Source of the DNA: CAXSBR01 sp964236495 | GTDB lineage: Bacteria; Actinomycetota; Actinomycetes; Mycobacteriales; Jatrophihabitantaceae | Assembly (NCBI GenBank): GCA_964236495.1 | Contig: CAXSBR010000004.1 | Coordinates: forward strand, 124,001-188,000 | DNA: 64,000 nucleotides | Direction of reading: 5' to 3' | In this document: piece by piece, positions 26,583 through 35,568 of the stretch | Layout of the letters: each line of letters begins with the position of its first letter | Numbering within the stretch: position 1 is the stretch's first letter | Translations under genes and position numbers: made by a program | The notes under the pieces: model-generated | What the model was told of the DNA's origin: nothing | The model's input: only the letters and a program-made list of their open reading frames with translations | Databases searched by the model: none

Positions 26583-29500
26583 CTACCGGGTTGCTGTCGG
26601 GGTGGGTCGGGGTGTCGGCGTCTTCGCCAGCAGTGCTTTCCTTGCCGCCAGGTACTGATCGGAATACGTCTTCAGATCGGCCTCCGCCGCACCGATCTCG
26701 GCCGGCTTGCCCGACTTGTAGGCCGCGCTGAGCCGAGCACCCGCCGCGGCGAGCTTGCCGACGATCACGTCGAGCGCGGGCGATCCAGTACCCAGCGCCC
26801 CGGTAGGCGGTACGACCGGTGTCGTAATGATCGGCGGCGGCACCGCGGTTGTGGAGCTAGCAGAGCCCGGCGGCGGCGTGGTGTTCGGCGGCGTCGTCGG
26901 ACTGGTGGTCGTGCCTCCGACGGTGTTGAGCCCCTGTCCCACCACCGACTGCGACAGATTCGCCAGCGCGTCGGGAAGCGTGAGACCGTAGCCCACCTTC
27001 GACTTGAAACTCACAATCACCCGTTGCAAGAGCGGATAGGCCGCGTTGCCGGTCGCCACGATGTAGAGCGGCTCCACGTACAAGAAGCTTTCCTCGACCG
27101 GCAACGTCAACAAGTTGCCATGGATCACCGACGAGCCGCCGTTCGTGCCGTTGAACAGCGAAAGGTCTTTGGATATTGTCGCTTCAGTCTTGAAGGTGTT
27201 GGCGATCTGTGTCGGTCCCGGCACGGTGGCTGAGGTGGGCAGGTTGAGCACGGTGATCTTGCCGTAGTTTGGTCCCGGTTCGGAATTGACGGAGATGAAC
27301 GCCGACAGGTACTCCCGACTGTTCACCTTCATCGGCGACGTCAGTTGATATTCCGGTTTCGATCCGCCCGTGGGTGGGGCCGACAAAATGTAGTAGGGCG
27401 GCTGTTCGGCGGCCTGTGCAGTAGCTTCCGAGCCGACCGGGTACGGATCGGTCGGAACGGTCCACTGATCGCTGGCGTTGTAGAACTGGACCGGGTCGGT
27501 GACGTGGTAGTTGGCCAATAGAGCCCGCTGCACCTCGAACAGGTCCTGCGGGTAGCGCACGTGATCGCGCACGGCTCGCGGCATGGCCTCATTCGGCTCG
27601 ACGCTGTGCGGAAAGACCTTCATCCACGCCTTGAGCACCGGATCGTTGTCGTCCCACTGGTATAGGTGGACCGTGCCGTCGTAGGCGTCGACGGTTGCCT
27701 TCACCGAGTTGCGGATGTAGTTGAATGTCGCGTCGGGCTGCTTGGCGGTCTGCTTGGCGTCGGTGAGGGAGTTCGAAGTCAGGTCAGCGAGCTGGTGCTT
27801 CTCCGAATACGGATAGTTCGCGGCCGTGGTGTAGCAGTCAAGCATCCAGACGATCTTGCCGTCGGCGACCACCGGATACGGGTCACCATCCACCTTGAGG
27901 TACGGAGCGACCTTCAACACTCGCTGCCGGGGATCTCGGTTGAAAATGATCTTTGCGCCAGAGGCGCTGACGGTGTTGTTGAGCAGAAAGTTCACTTGCC
28001 CGTATTTCAACGCGAATGCCGCCCGGGTCAAGGAGTTCGACAGCTTGACGCCGCCCTTACCGTCGTAGGTCGAACGGGTTTGCTCGCTGCCGTTGAACTC
28101 GCGCGGAATTCCCTTCGCACCCACGATCGAGTAATCGACACCGAGCTCGCCGAAGTACACGGCCGGCTGCTTGAGCTGGTTCTTCAGGAAACCGGTCTGT
28201 GGGATGTTGCCCGAACTGAACGAGGGCGTGGGATCGTTGAAGGCGCTGTTTGCGTTGTCGGCGACCAGGCCGTAACCATGGGTGAATTCGGTGTGCTGGT
28301 TGATCCACGTTGTCTGGTTGCTGGTGCCGGTCGCGCTGAGATTGTTGGCCTTGAGCTCGCGGACGCCGACGACATACTGACTCGTTTTTCCACCGACGGT
28401 GTAGTGGTCCACGTCGAGTTTGCTCGGGAAACCGTAGACGCTGCGCACCTGCTGGATTGCGTTGAACGTCGGCGACACCAGAGCCGGGTCGAGCAGTCGG
28501 ATGTTGTCCACCGTGGCGGAATTAGAAGGCGTGGTGAGCACCGAGGGTGCCGCGGTGCTGGCAGCGGGATACGGCTCGTAGGTGACTGTTCCGGTGCCGC
28601 CGGAGGTGCTGGTCGCGATGTCGTAGGCAGTGCGGGTGGCCTGGATGTTGCGGCTGATGTATTTCTGTTCCTTCACGCTGGCGTTGGGCTTGACGCTGAT
28701 CTGCTGCACCAGCGCCGGATAGATACCGCTGATCACGATGCTGGTGATGATGAGCGCGACGAAGCTGATCGCAGGGATGCGAGCGCTGTTGAGCCATAAT
28801 GACGCGAGCACGCCGACGGCGATGACCAGCGCGATGCCGAACAGGATCGTGCGCGCCGGCAGGGCGGCGTTGACGTCGGTGTAGGAGGCGCCGGTGACCT
28901 TGCCTCGCTCGGAGAACACCAGGCCGTAGCGGTCCAGCCAGTAGGCGATCGCTTTGAAGACGATGAAGAAGAACACCAGCACGGTGAGGTGTCGCCGCGC
29001 GGCAATGGTGATCTTCGGTCCCGGAGTCTGCAGGCGTAACGCACCGAACAGGTAGTACACCGCCGCCGAAAGCAGGATCGAGAAGATGACGGCGGCGAAC
29101 AGGAATGCGAGCACGATCCGGTAGACCGGGTAGTCCCACATGAAGAAGCTGATGTCCTTGTTGAACTGCGGATCCCGCACGCCGAACTTGCCGCCGTTGA
29201 AGTACAGCAGCCACGCTTGCCAGTTTCGCTGGGCCGAGGATCCGGCCGCGAGCACCGAGACAACGCCCAGCGCGATCAGCGCCAACTTCTTGCGCGGTTC
29301 CAACGCGATGCGGTAGCGCTCCAGATTCTGCTGCTCGGGCGACATCGGCCGAAACGGCGGCCGCACCCGGTAGGCCAGCATGACGTTGCCCACCAGAACA
29401 GCGCCCATCAGCAGCCCGAACAGTAAGAACAGGATCAGCCGGGTGCGCAGGATCTTCGAAAAGACGGGCCGGAAGCCGACCTCGCCGAACCATAGCCAAT

Positions 29501-29624
29501 CGGTGTAGACGTTGATCAGCGACAGCGCGACGATCAGCAACACCACCAGCGCGGCCACCACACCCAGCACGATCTTCGCGCGGCGCGACAACTGCATGGC
29601 CGGCATCGGCGGGCGCATGACCAC
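26583..29624 (-). CDS. UPF0182 family large membrane protein
   Basis: A 1013-residue protein with about seven N-terminal membrane helices (residues about 15-330, e.g. KIVLGVVAALVVLLIVALSL) followed by a large, presumably extracytoplasmic domain and a Pro/Thr-rich then Ala-rich C-terminus. It matches the actinobacterial UPF0182/COG1615 family (Rv3193c-like), whose biochemical role is not known. GTG at 29624 is chosen because AGGAG lies seven bases upstream. It is divergent from the PPA1309-like gene, a frequent neighbour. Confidence 0.92.
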   Translation of the reverse strand: MVMRPPMPAMQLSRRAKIVLGVVAALVVLLIVALSLINVYTDWLWFGEVGFRPVFSKILRTRLILFLLFGLLMGAVLVGNVMLAYRVRPPFRPMSPEQQNLERYRIALEPRKKLALIALGVVSVLAAGSSAQRNWQAWLLYFNGGKFGVRDPQFNKDISFFMWDYPVYRIVLAFLFAAVIFSILLSAAVYYLFGALRLQTPGPKITIAARRHLTVLVFFFIVFKAIAYWLDRYGLVFSERGKVTGASYTDVNAALPARTILFGIALVIAVGVLASLWLNSARIPAISFVALIITSIVISGIYPALVQQISVKPNASVKEQKYISRNIQATRTAYDIATSTSGGTGTVTYEPYPAASTAAPSVLTTPSNSATVDNIRLLDPALVSPTFNAIQQVRSVYGFPSKLDVDHYTVGGKTSQYVVGVRELKANNLSATGTSNQTTWINQHTEFTHGYGLVADNANSAFNDPTPSFSSGNIPQTGFLKNQLKQPAVYFGELGVDYSIVGAKGIPREFNGSEQTRSTYDGKGGVKLSNSLTRAAFALKYGQVNFLLNNTVSASGAKIIFNRDPRQRVLKVAPYLKVDGDPYPVVADGKIVWMLDCYTTAANYPYSEKHQLADLTSNSLTDAKQTAKQPDATFNYIRNSVKATVDAYDGTVHLYQWDDNDPVLKAWMKVFPHSVEPNEAMPRAVRDHVRYPQDLFEVQRALLANYHVTDPVQFYNASDQWTVPTDPYPVGSEATAQAAEQPPYYILSAPPTGGSKPEYQLTSPMKVNSREYLSAFISVNSEPGPNYGKITVLNLPTSATVPGPTQIANTFKTEATISKDLSLFNGTNGGSSVIHGNLLTLPVEESFLYVEPLYIVATGNAAYPLLQRVIVSFKSKVGYGLTLPDALANLSQSVVGQGLNTVGGTTTSPTTPPNTTPPPGSASSTTAVPPPIITTPVVPPTGALGTGSPALDVIVGKLAAAGARLSAAYKSGKPAEIGAAEADLKTYSDQYLAARKALLAKTPTPRPTPTATR

Positions 29625-29797
29625 GAAGAGACTCCTGACGACGAGCGGGGAGACGAGCTACGAAACTGCCGGGGGACCCATTGTCCTCAAGCAGTGGCGA
29701 AGCGTAGAACGTGTCGCTGTGAGCGCAGGTTCCGTGGCGTGGCGACGGCGCACGTGCGGCGTCGGCGCAAACCGCGGCCGAACTACAGTGCGAGGGC

Positions 29798-30487
29798 GTG
29801 ACGCCTGACCCTTCCGCCGCACCGGCCGTCGACTCCCTTGCGGGCGATACTGCCGAACCTGCCGCCGACTCCCCTGCGGGCGCCTCTGCCGAACTTGGCG
29901 CCAACTTCGCTGCTGCTTCTGCCGACTCCCCCACCGACAATTCCCCTGTCGATCCGCCGGTCCCCACTCTGCCTGGGTTGCCGCTGCTCGACGCGGTGGC
30001 CGCCGAGATCGAGGCCCACGTAGCAGCCGGCGGTTGGAACCGCCCTGCGGAGTTGTTCGCTCTGGTACCAACCCGGGTCGTGGCTGCCGAGCCGCAGGGC
30101 GCCAGCATGCTGGGCCTGAGCGCGGGTGCGCAGATCAGTGACCAGTCGCTGACGCCCATCGCCCAGGATGCACTGGAGGACAAGCCGCTCGACGAATTGC
30201 TGGCCGGTATCGAGTGGCCGTCGACGGTCACCGGATGCGCGCTGAGCCAGGAGATCATCGTGCTGCCACCCGAGGCCGAGCAGGAGCTGAGCTCGCCCGA
30301 CGCCCTGTCCGAAGCCGTCGCCCATCCCGACCGACGGGAGGCGCGGCTGGTGGTAGCGGTGACGCGAGCCGGCGCCATGGCCAGCGTGCTGCGATTGCGG
30401 TCGAACACCGCCGAGCCCGACGACATCGCCTTCGGCGCAGATCTCGCGCCCAACCTCACCGCGGCCCTGCGCGCCACCCTGCAGTAG
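29798..30487 (+). CDS. PPA1309 family protein
   Basis: A 229-residue protein with a 55-residue Ala/Ser/Pro tail of near-repeats (AEPAADSPAGASAEL), then the conserved domain from LPLLDAVAAEIEAHVAAGGW to DIAFGADLAPNLTAALRATL. The family is named after a Cutibacterium protein and regularly lies between UPF0182 and the PDZ protease; function unknown. The start is GTG 29798. Confidence 0.8.
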   Translation: MTPDPSAAPAVDSLAGDTAEPAADSPAGASAELGANFAAASADSPTDNSPVDPPVPTLPGLPLLDAVAAEIEAHVAAGGWNRPAELFALVPTRVVAAEPQGASMLGLSAGAQISDQSLTPIAQDALEDKPLDELLAGIEWPSTVTGCALSQEIIVLPPEAEQELSSPDALSEAVAHPDRREARLVVAVTRAGAMASVLRLRSNTAEPDDIAFGADLAPNLTAALRATLQ

Positions 30488-30533
30488 CGCCGCTGCCCAG
30501 CGAGGAGCGCGCGTCAGCCCTGCGGGAACAACA

Positions 30534-31631
30534 TCAGCAGGACGGCACGCTCTGGCCGGCCTTGATCGCTTGCAAGGCCAGCACGGCGCCGTGCAGGGTC
30601 GCCACCTTGGCCACGGTCAGGCCCTTGGGAACGTTGCCGCGAACGTCCGCGCAGTTGGATGCAGGCGCCAGGAATACCGACGCACCCGCCCGTCGGGCGG
30701 CGATCATCTTGAGCTGGATACCACCGATCGGGCCTACCTGGCCGTTGGGGTCGATCGTGCCCGTGCCGGCAATGAACTTGCCGCCGGTGAGCTCCTGTGG
30801 GCCGACTTTCTCCATGATGCCCAGGGCGAACATCATGCCCGCCGACGGGCCGCCGATGTCGTTGTTCAGCCCCAGGGTGACGGTGAAGGTCGGCGCGAAG
30901 CACGTCTGCGCCACTGTGATTCCCATTCGAGCGCCGCGCGCGCCCGTCGCCGGGTCGAGCAGGGTCAGCGTCTTCGTAATGCGCTGTGCACCGCGCACGA
31001 CCACGACAGTGGCAGTTCGGCCAGGAACCTTGGTGGCCAGCGCGCTCTGCAACGCTGTGCGCGTCGAGATGCTCTGACCGTCCAGGCTGACCAGGCGGTC
31101 ACCGACCTTGAGTGCGCCCTTGGGCTTCATCTGGTCTGCGACTCCGAGCACCCCGAAGTACTTCGGGTACTTCAACTCGCAGAACGCAGCGCCCTCGGCG
31201 TCGTCCTGGGAGTTGGTGAAATCCTCGGCGTCCTGTTGCGACACCTGTTTCTCGGATTGGCCCGGCGGAACGATGGTCTCGCGAGGCACCACCACCTGGT
31301 CGTGCGCCAGCCAGCCCACCATGGCCTGCACCGCGCTGACGTGGCCTAGGGTGACGCTGACCGTGGTCAGGTTGAGGTTGCCGCTGACCTTGTTGGCAGT
31401 CTTGCCGTTGATCGCGATGACCTGCTGCTTGTCATAGGTACCGAGGGTGTTGACTGTCGGGCCGGGGCCGAGGATCGCGTACGGCACGGGAACGGCGAGG
31501 GCAACGATCGCCAGGACGACGAACAGCGCACCGCCGACGATCAGCGTCTGCACCCGTCGGCTCAGCCGGTGCCTCAGCGGGGCGCGCGACGGGAAGGCCG
31601 GAGCCGGGTCGGCGGCGGCGGGTGCGCTCAT
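30534..31631 (-). CDS. membrane-anchored PDZ/Lon-like (S16) protease, YlbL type
   Basis: A 365-residue protein: one N-terminal membrane helix (about 28-50, TLIVGGALFVVLAIVAL), a PDZ domain (about 160-235, GVLGVADQMKPKGALKVGD) and a Lon-type catalytic domain with the Ser-Lys dyad Ser263 (GGPSAGMMFAL) and Lys308 (GGIQLKMIAARRAG). The active site would face outside. It matches Rv3194c-like proteins, whose substrates are not established. It has no AAA ATPase. Confidence 0.92.
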   Translation of the reverse strand: MSAPAAADPAPAFPSRAPLRHRLSRRVQTLIVGGALFVVLAIVALAVPVPYAILGPGPTVNTLGTYDKQQVIAINGKTANKVSGNLNLTTVSVTLGHVSAVQAMVGWLAHDQVVVPRETIVPPGQSEKQVSQQDAEDFTNSQDDAEGAAFCELKYPKYFGVLGVADQMKPKGALKVGDRLVSLDGQSISTRTALQSALATKVPGRTATVVVVRGAQRITKTLTLLDPATGARGARMGITVAQTCFAPTFTVTLGLNNDIGGPSAGMMFALGIMEKVGPQELTGGKFIAGTGTIDPNGQVGPIGGIQLKMIAARRAGASVFLAPASNCADVRGNVPKGLTVAKVATLHGAVLALQAIKAGQSVPSC

Positions 31632-31641
31632 GGAACGCAGC

Positions 31642-31872
31642 CTAACGGCGCGGGCTACGTCCCAGCTGTGTTGCCGGCGACGCAGACGAGGTCGAGGCCG
31701 ATGTCGACGCAGAGGTTTCGGTGACGTCGGCCAGGTCGGTGAGGAACTGTCGGTGGTCGCGCATCGCTCGGGCCGGCGACAGCGGACGGCGCGGACGGTT
31801 GGCCCACCAAATCAGAAGTGCGGTGCAGCAGACCACCACGACCGGCACGAGCAACCAGTACATCCACGCCAT
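31642..31872 (-). CDS. small single-helix membrane protein
   Basis: 76 residues: one helix (MAWMYWLLVPVVVVCCTALLIWW) followed by RPRRPLSP and a Ser/Thr/Ala-rich tail. It precedes the PDZ protease on the same strand by ten bases, so it is probably co-transcribed. The frame is open to 31956, but the sequence before Met 31872 is Pro/Arg-rich. No family was recognised. Confidence 0.55.
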   Translation of the reverse strand: MAWMYWLLVPVVVVCCTALLIWWANRPRRPLSPARAMRDHRQFLTDLADVTETSASTSASTSSASPATQLGRSPRR

Positions 31873-32021
31873 GATGAAACGAGACGCTACCGGGCCGGGG
31901 CGGTCCGGCGGGGGTAGTCGACGTGGCGCGATTGCGTGTCGGCTGTGGGCGAACACTGTGAGCGAACACTGTCTGCGATCAGCGTGGGCACAGACCCAGG
32001 CGCCCGTTCGTCGGAACTAGC

Positions 32022-33449
32022 GTGAGTGACATGAGCAATCCGCCCTTCGGCTTCGGTCCCGGCTCAGGCCCCGGCAACGGCGGCCCGTACGGCGGCGACG
32101 GCCTTCCCGATGAGCTTGCGGGCAAGGTGCCGCTGTTCGCGGAGCTGCAGAAGTTGTTCTCCTGGTCCGGCGGCCCGGTCAACTGGGACCTCGCCCGCCA
32201 AGTTGCGATCTCGGCACTGAGCGGTGGCCACGAGCGCGTGAGCCAGGTTGAACGCAGCCAGGTCGAGGACGCCTTCCGACTGGCCGACCTGTGGCTCGAC
32301 GACGTCACCGACCTTGCCTCGGGCGTCAAGGCCGTAGCCGTGTGGAACCGCGTGGAGTGGATCGAGAAGACGCTGCCGGTGTGGTCGACGCTGTGCGATC
32401 CAATCGCCGGTTCGGTCGTCACCGCGATGGGCGCCAGCATTCCCGCGGAGATGCGCGAGCAAGCCGGCCCGATGGCGCCGCTGATGAGCCAGCTGGGCGG
32501 CATGATGTTCGGCAGCCAGGTCGGCCAGGCACTCGGTGCGTTGGCTGCCGAGGCGCTGTCCAGCACCGACATCGGCCTGCCGCTCGGCCCGGACGGCGTC
32601 GCTGCGTTGATTCCGGTCAATATCGCCGAATTCGGTGCCGGCCTGAGTCGTCCGCTCGACGAGGTGCGTTTGTTCGCGGCACTGCGCGAGGCCGCTCACC
32701 ATCGCCTGTTCAGCCACGTGCCCTGGTTGCGCCAGCGCTTGATCGACAATGTCGACGCCTACGCCAGAGGAATCACGATCGACACCTCGGTGATCGAACA
32801 GGCAATGGGCGAACTGGATCCGAGCAATCCGCAGAGCATCCAGGCTCTGATGGGCGGCGCAATGTTCCAGCCCGAGGACACCCCCCATCAGCAAGCCGTA
32901 CTACGCCGGTTAGAGGCATTACTGGCACTGGTCGAGGGGTGGGTGGACACGGTGGTCGGCGAGGTCGCCGGCACCCGGCTGGGCGGCGGCGACGCGCTGA
33001 AGGAGGCCTTCCGACGCCGGCGCGCCAGCGGCGGACCGGCCGAGCAGACGTTCGCCACACTCGTGGGCCTGGAGCTGCGACCACGCAAGCTCCGCGAAGC
33101 TGCCACGTTCTGGGCCGTCACCGGTAGCAAACTCGGACAGTCCGCGCGCGACGATTTGTGGCAGCACCCGGACCTGCTGCCCGACTCCGACGACCTGGAC
33201 GATCCGATGGGATTCGTGAAAAACTCCGCTACCGCGGCGGCGGAGTCGAAGGATTTCGACGACGCCCTGAACGCGCTACTGGACGGCACCGACGAGCCCT
33301 CCGCCGAAAAGCCGGTTGCCGACAAGCCGGGACATCGGCCGGAGGCGTTGGGCGAGGCGACCGACGGACCAGATGCACCGTCCGTCTCGGATGAGAAGCC
33401 AGTCTCGGACGACAAGCCAACCTCGGACGACAAGCCCGACGCCAGCTGA
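32022..33449 (+). CDS. zinc-dependent metalloprotease-like protein, DUF2342 family
   Basis: A 475-residue protein of the DUF2342 family (Rv3195-like, also labelled F420-biosynthesis-associated). A Gly/Pro-rich start is followed by a helical domain with WNRVEWIEKTLPV and REAAHHRLFSHVPWL, which carries the EAAHHR zinc-like motif, and EALLALVEGWVDTVV. The last 70 residues are an acidic low-complexity tail with SDEKPVSDDKPTSDDKP repeats. GTG 32022 has a weak GGA upstream; ATG 32031 is an alternative. Protease activity is inferred from the family only. Confidence 0.85.
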   Translation: MSDMSNPPFGFGPGSGPGNGGPYGGDGLPDELAGKVPLFAELQKLFSWSGGPVNWDLARQVAISALSGGHERVSQVERSQVEDAFRLADLWLDDVTDLASGVKAVAVWNRVEWIEKTLPVWSTLCDPIAGSVVTAMGASIPAEMREQAGPMAPLMSQLGGMMFGSQVGQALGALAAEALSSTDIGLPLGPDGVAALIPVNIAEFGAGLSRPLDEVRLFAALREAAHHRLFSHVPWLRQRLIDNVDAYARGITIDTSVIEQAMGELDPSNPQSIQALMGGAMFQPEDTPHQQAVLRRLEALLALVEGWVDTVVGEVAGTRLGGGDALKEAFRRRRASGGPAEQTFATLVGLELRPRKLREAATFWAVTGSKLGQSARDDLWQHPDLLPDSDDLDDPMGFVKNSATAAAESKDFDDALNALLDGTDEPSAEKPVADKPGHRPEALGEATDGPDAPSVSDEKPVSDDKPTSDDKPDAS

Positions 33450-33468
33450 ACCCCCTGGATCGACCGCC

Positions 33469-34140
33469 TCACCGCTCGACGTTCTCGCCGTTTGCAGTGT
33501 CGGCAGTGTCAACAATGTCCAGTGATGCGGTGGCCGAGACTCCCTCGAGGTAGCCCCGGGCGCGCTCGGTGCGAGGATAGCGATTGACCAGTGCCCAGAA
33601 CTCGGCGCCGTGCCCGGCAACCAGGATGTGCGCCAGTTCGTGTAGCAACACGTAGTCGACCACCCACGCCGGCAGGCGCTGCAGGCGGTGGGACAGCCGA
33701 ATGCTTCGATCCGCCGACGTACACGACGCCCACCGCCGCGCCATGGTGTCCACCCATACGACGCTTGCTGGATCTGCGCGCCCGTCGAGGTAAGTCTGGT
33801 TCAAGGCGTGTGCTCGCTTGATCAGCTCCGCGTCGCTGTGCCGCGCGCCGCCACTACGTAGGCGTTGTTCGCGGGTAACGACATCGGCAACCATCCTCTG
33901 CACCCAGCGCGCCTCCTGGGCGCGGGTCAGCCTTGCCGGCATCAGTACGACGATTTTCTCTCCGTCGCGATAGGCCGACACCGTCCGGGTACGGCGAGCG
34001 CTACGGCGCACTTCCACCTCAGGCACGGCCACCTCAGGCACGGCCACCTCAGGCACGGCCACCTCAGGCACGGCCACCTCAGGCACGCCGGCCCCAGGCG
34101 TGGCGCCCAACGCAGATCCAGCAGCTGGCGTGCCATGCAT
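33469..34140 (-). CDS. YgjP-like M48-family metallopeptidase
   Basis: A 223-residue protein. The zinc motif LLHELAHILVAGHGAEFWAL has two His plus the third ligand site downstream, and WASCTSADRSIRLSHRLQRLP is the usual region before it. The N-terminus holds five or six VPEVA pentapeptides encoded by a perfect 15-bp repeat, then a basic linker. ATG 34140 is chosen; the frame remains open to 34416 across a noncoding region with DnaA-box-like sites. It is divergent from the ThiF-like gene. Confidence 0.8.
   Translation of the reverse strand: MHGTPAAGSALGATPGAGVPEVAVPEVAVPEVAVPEVAVPEVEVRRSARRTRTVSAYRDGEKIVVLMPARLTRAQEARWVQRMVADVVTREQRLRSGGARHSDAELIKRAHALNQTYLDGRADPASVVWVDTMARRWASCTSADRSIRLSHRLQRLPAWVVDYVLLHELAHILVAGHGAEFWALVNRYPRTERARGYLEGVSATASLDIVDTADTANGENVER
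34011..34090 (-). repeat. 15-bp tandem repeat encoding VPEVA units
   Basis: Four perfect copies of GGCACGGCCACCTCA (34022-34081) with imperfect copies at both ends. They are in frame in the metallopeptidase gene. Confidence 0.92.
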
Positions 34141-34256
34141 GACTGAAGTACTGCTTCCTTCGCGAAGTTCGGCCTGTTCTGTTCGAGGTGTGGACCGTAC
34201 CGCCTCGAGCTGACCGTCAAGTGCAACCGAAGAACTCGTCCACGTTCCGGCCTCCG

Positions 34257-34376
34257 ATCTCCACAACGTCAGCGGCGTTTTCCACAGCTCTGTCCACAGG
34301 TGTGGACGGACTTCGCTTCCAGAAAGGGTCAAGCCTCGCCGGCGATCTGTGGACAACTTTGCAGGGCTGTGGAAAG
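34257..34376. promoter_or_regulatory. cluster of DnaA-box-like sites
   Basis: Six 9-mers related to the actinobacterial DnaA box TTGTCCACA: a perfect one at 34348-34356 (minus strand), TTTTCCACA at 34278-34286, CTGTCCACA at 34290-34298, CCGTCCACA at 34301-34309 (minus), CTTTCCACA at 34368-34376 (minus) and ATCTCCACA at 34257-34265. They occupy the divergent space between the metallopeptidase and ThiF-like genes. Binding by DnaA is inferred. Confidence 0.6.
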
Positions 34377-34414
34377 CGCCGACAGAGGCCGTGTGCCGTG
34401 CCACCGTTTGCACC

Positions 34415-35524
34415 ATGACTTCTCCGGCACTCGCCGCCCGCTGTGCCGCGACCGACGTGCAGGCGCCGGCCGCAGGCGAACCGCCCGCCGCTGCGCTGCG
34501 TTACACCCCGTCTACCCGCGTGCTGTGGCGGTCTCGTTCCCAACTGCAGCTCGAACTGGGGCAGCGGCGCATCGTGGTCGACGGGTTGTCCGAACGCGCC
34601 GCGGACGTGCTCAACACCCGCCGGTCGATTCTCCCGCGCAGTCGTTTTCAGGACAGCGATCGACCCGACGGCAGCGATCGGCCTGGGCACGGCGATCCTG
34701 ATCTGGACGAACTTCTCGGGTTCCTTCATCGCCTCGGATTTCTCAGCAGCATCGAGTCCTCGGCAGGCACGGTCGACTCGCAATGGCACACGCAGCAGAT
34801 GGCCACCACTGCCGATCTCGAAGCGCTCGGCGATCGATTCGGCGAGCGCAATGCCGAAGTGATGGGCCGACGGCAGGGTCGGGCCGTCACGGTGCAGGGC
34901 GTCGGCCGACTGCCCGCGTTGATAGCCGCCCTGCTCGCTGCTGCGGGCATCGGGCACGTTTCCGTTCGCGGAGAGGGCGAGGTCACCTTGTGGGACGCGA
35001 TGCCCGGCGGCTTGAGACTTACCGACGAAGGCCGGCGCACCGCTTCGGCTGCAGCCGACGCCGTAGTGCGCGCCGCACCTGATACCGACACGCGGGCCAT
35101 GGCGACAGCTGCGGCAGATTTGGTAGTCCTCGCCGGTGCCGTTCCCGTCGGTGCCCGAGCACACCACATGCTGCTCCTCGACGGCACTCCACATCTAAGC
35201 GCCACGGTCTGGGCGGCAAGCGCGGTCGTCGGGCCGCTGGTCCTACCCGGTGTCAGTAGCTGCCTGGGTTGTGCAGACCTCCATCGGCAGGACCGTGACC
35301 CTGCATGGCCCGCCCTTGCGGTGCAGCTGGCGGCCGTTCGGCAGGTTCCCAGCGACGTCGCCGTCTGCGCGTTCGCCGCCGCGCTGACCGTGATGCAGGC
35401 GCTGAGCTATCTCGACGGCGAGGAGCCGGCCGTTCTCGACGGCACCCTGGAGATGGCTTTGCCGGACTGGCGCATCCGGCGTCGGAGCTGGTTCGCCCAC
35501 GAGCGCTGTACCTGCCAGCAGTGA
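34415..35524 (+). CDS. ThiF/E1-like protein related to TOMM leader-binding proteins (Rv3196-like)
   Basis: A 369-residue protein. The middle has a Rossmann-like segment, VQGVGRLPALIAALLAAAGIGHVSV followed by LWDAMPGG, which resembles the nucleotide fold of ThiF/MoeB E1 enzymes with a degraded glycine loop. The C-terminal part has GVSSCLGCADLHRQDRDPAWP and ends CTCQQ, cysteine pairs like the zinc site of leader-binding ThiF-like proteins in azole-peptide clusters. No peptide precursor or cyclodehydratase is nearby. ATG 34415 is chosen. The stop overlaps a possible GTG of the kinase gene. Confidence 0.65.
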   Translation: MTSPALAARCAATDVQAPAAGEPPAAALRYTPSTRVLWRSRSQLQLELGQRRIVVDGLSERAADVLNTRRSILPRSRFQDSDRPDGSDRPGHGDPDLDELLGFLHRLGFLSSIESSAGTVDSQWHTQQMATTADLEALGDRFGERNAEVMGRRQGRAVTVQGVGRLPALIAALLAAAGIGHVSVRGEGEVTLWDAMPGGLRLTDEGRRTASAAADAVVRAAPDTDTRAMATAAADLVVLAGAVPVGARAHHMLLLDGTPHLSATVWAASAVVGPLVLPGVSSCLGCADLHRQDRDPAWPALAVQLAAVRQVPSDVAVCAFAAALTVMQALSYLDGEEPAVLDGTLEMALPDWRIRRRSWFAHERCTCQQ

Positions 35525-35568
35525 CCGATGCGCGCGGCGAGGGCAGCGGAGGTGCCACACTGGAAGGT

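Noticed and set aside
34415..35524. Azole-peptide (TOMM) biosynthetic cluster
   Set aside because: No precursor peptide, cyclodehydratase or dehydrogenase gene lies nearby. Only one related domain is present.
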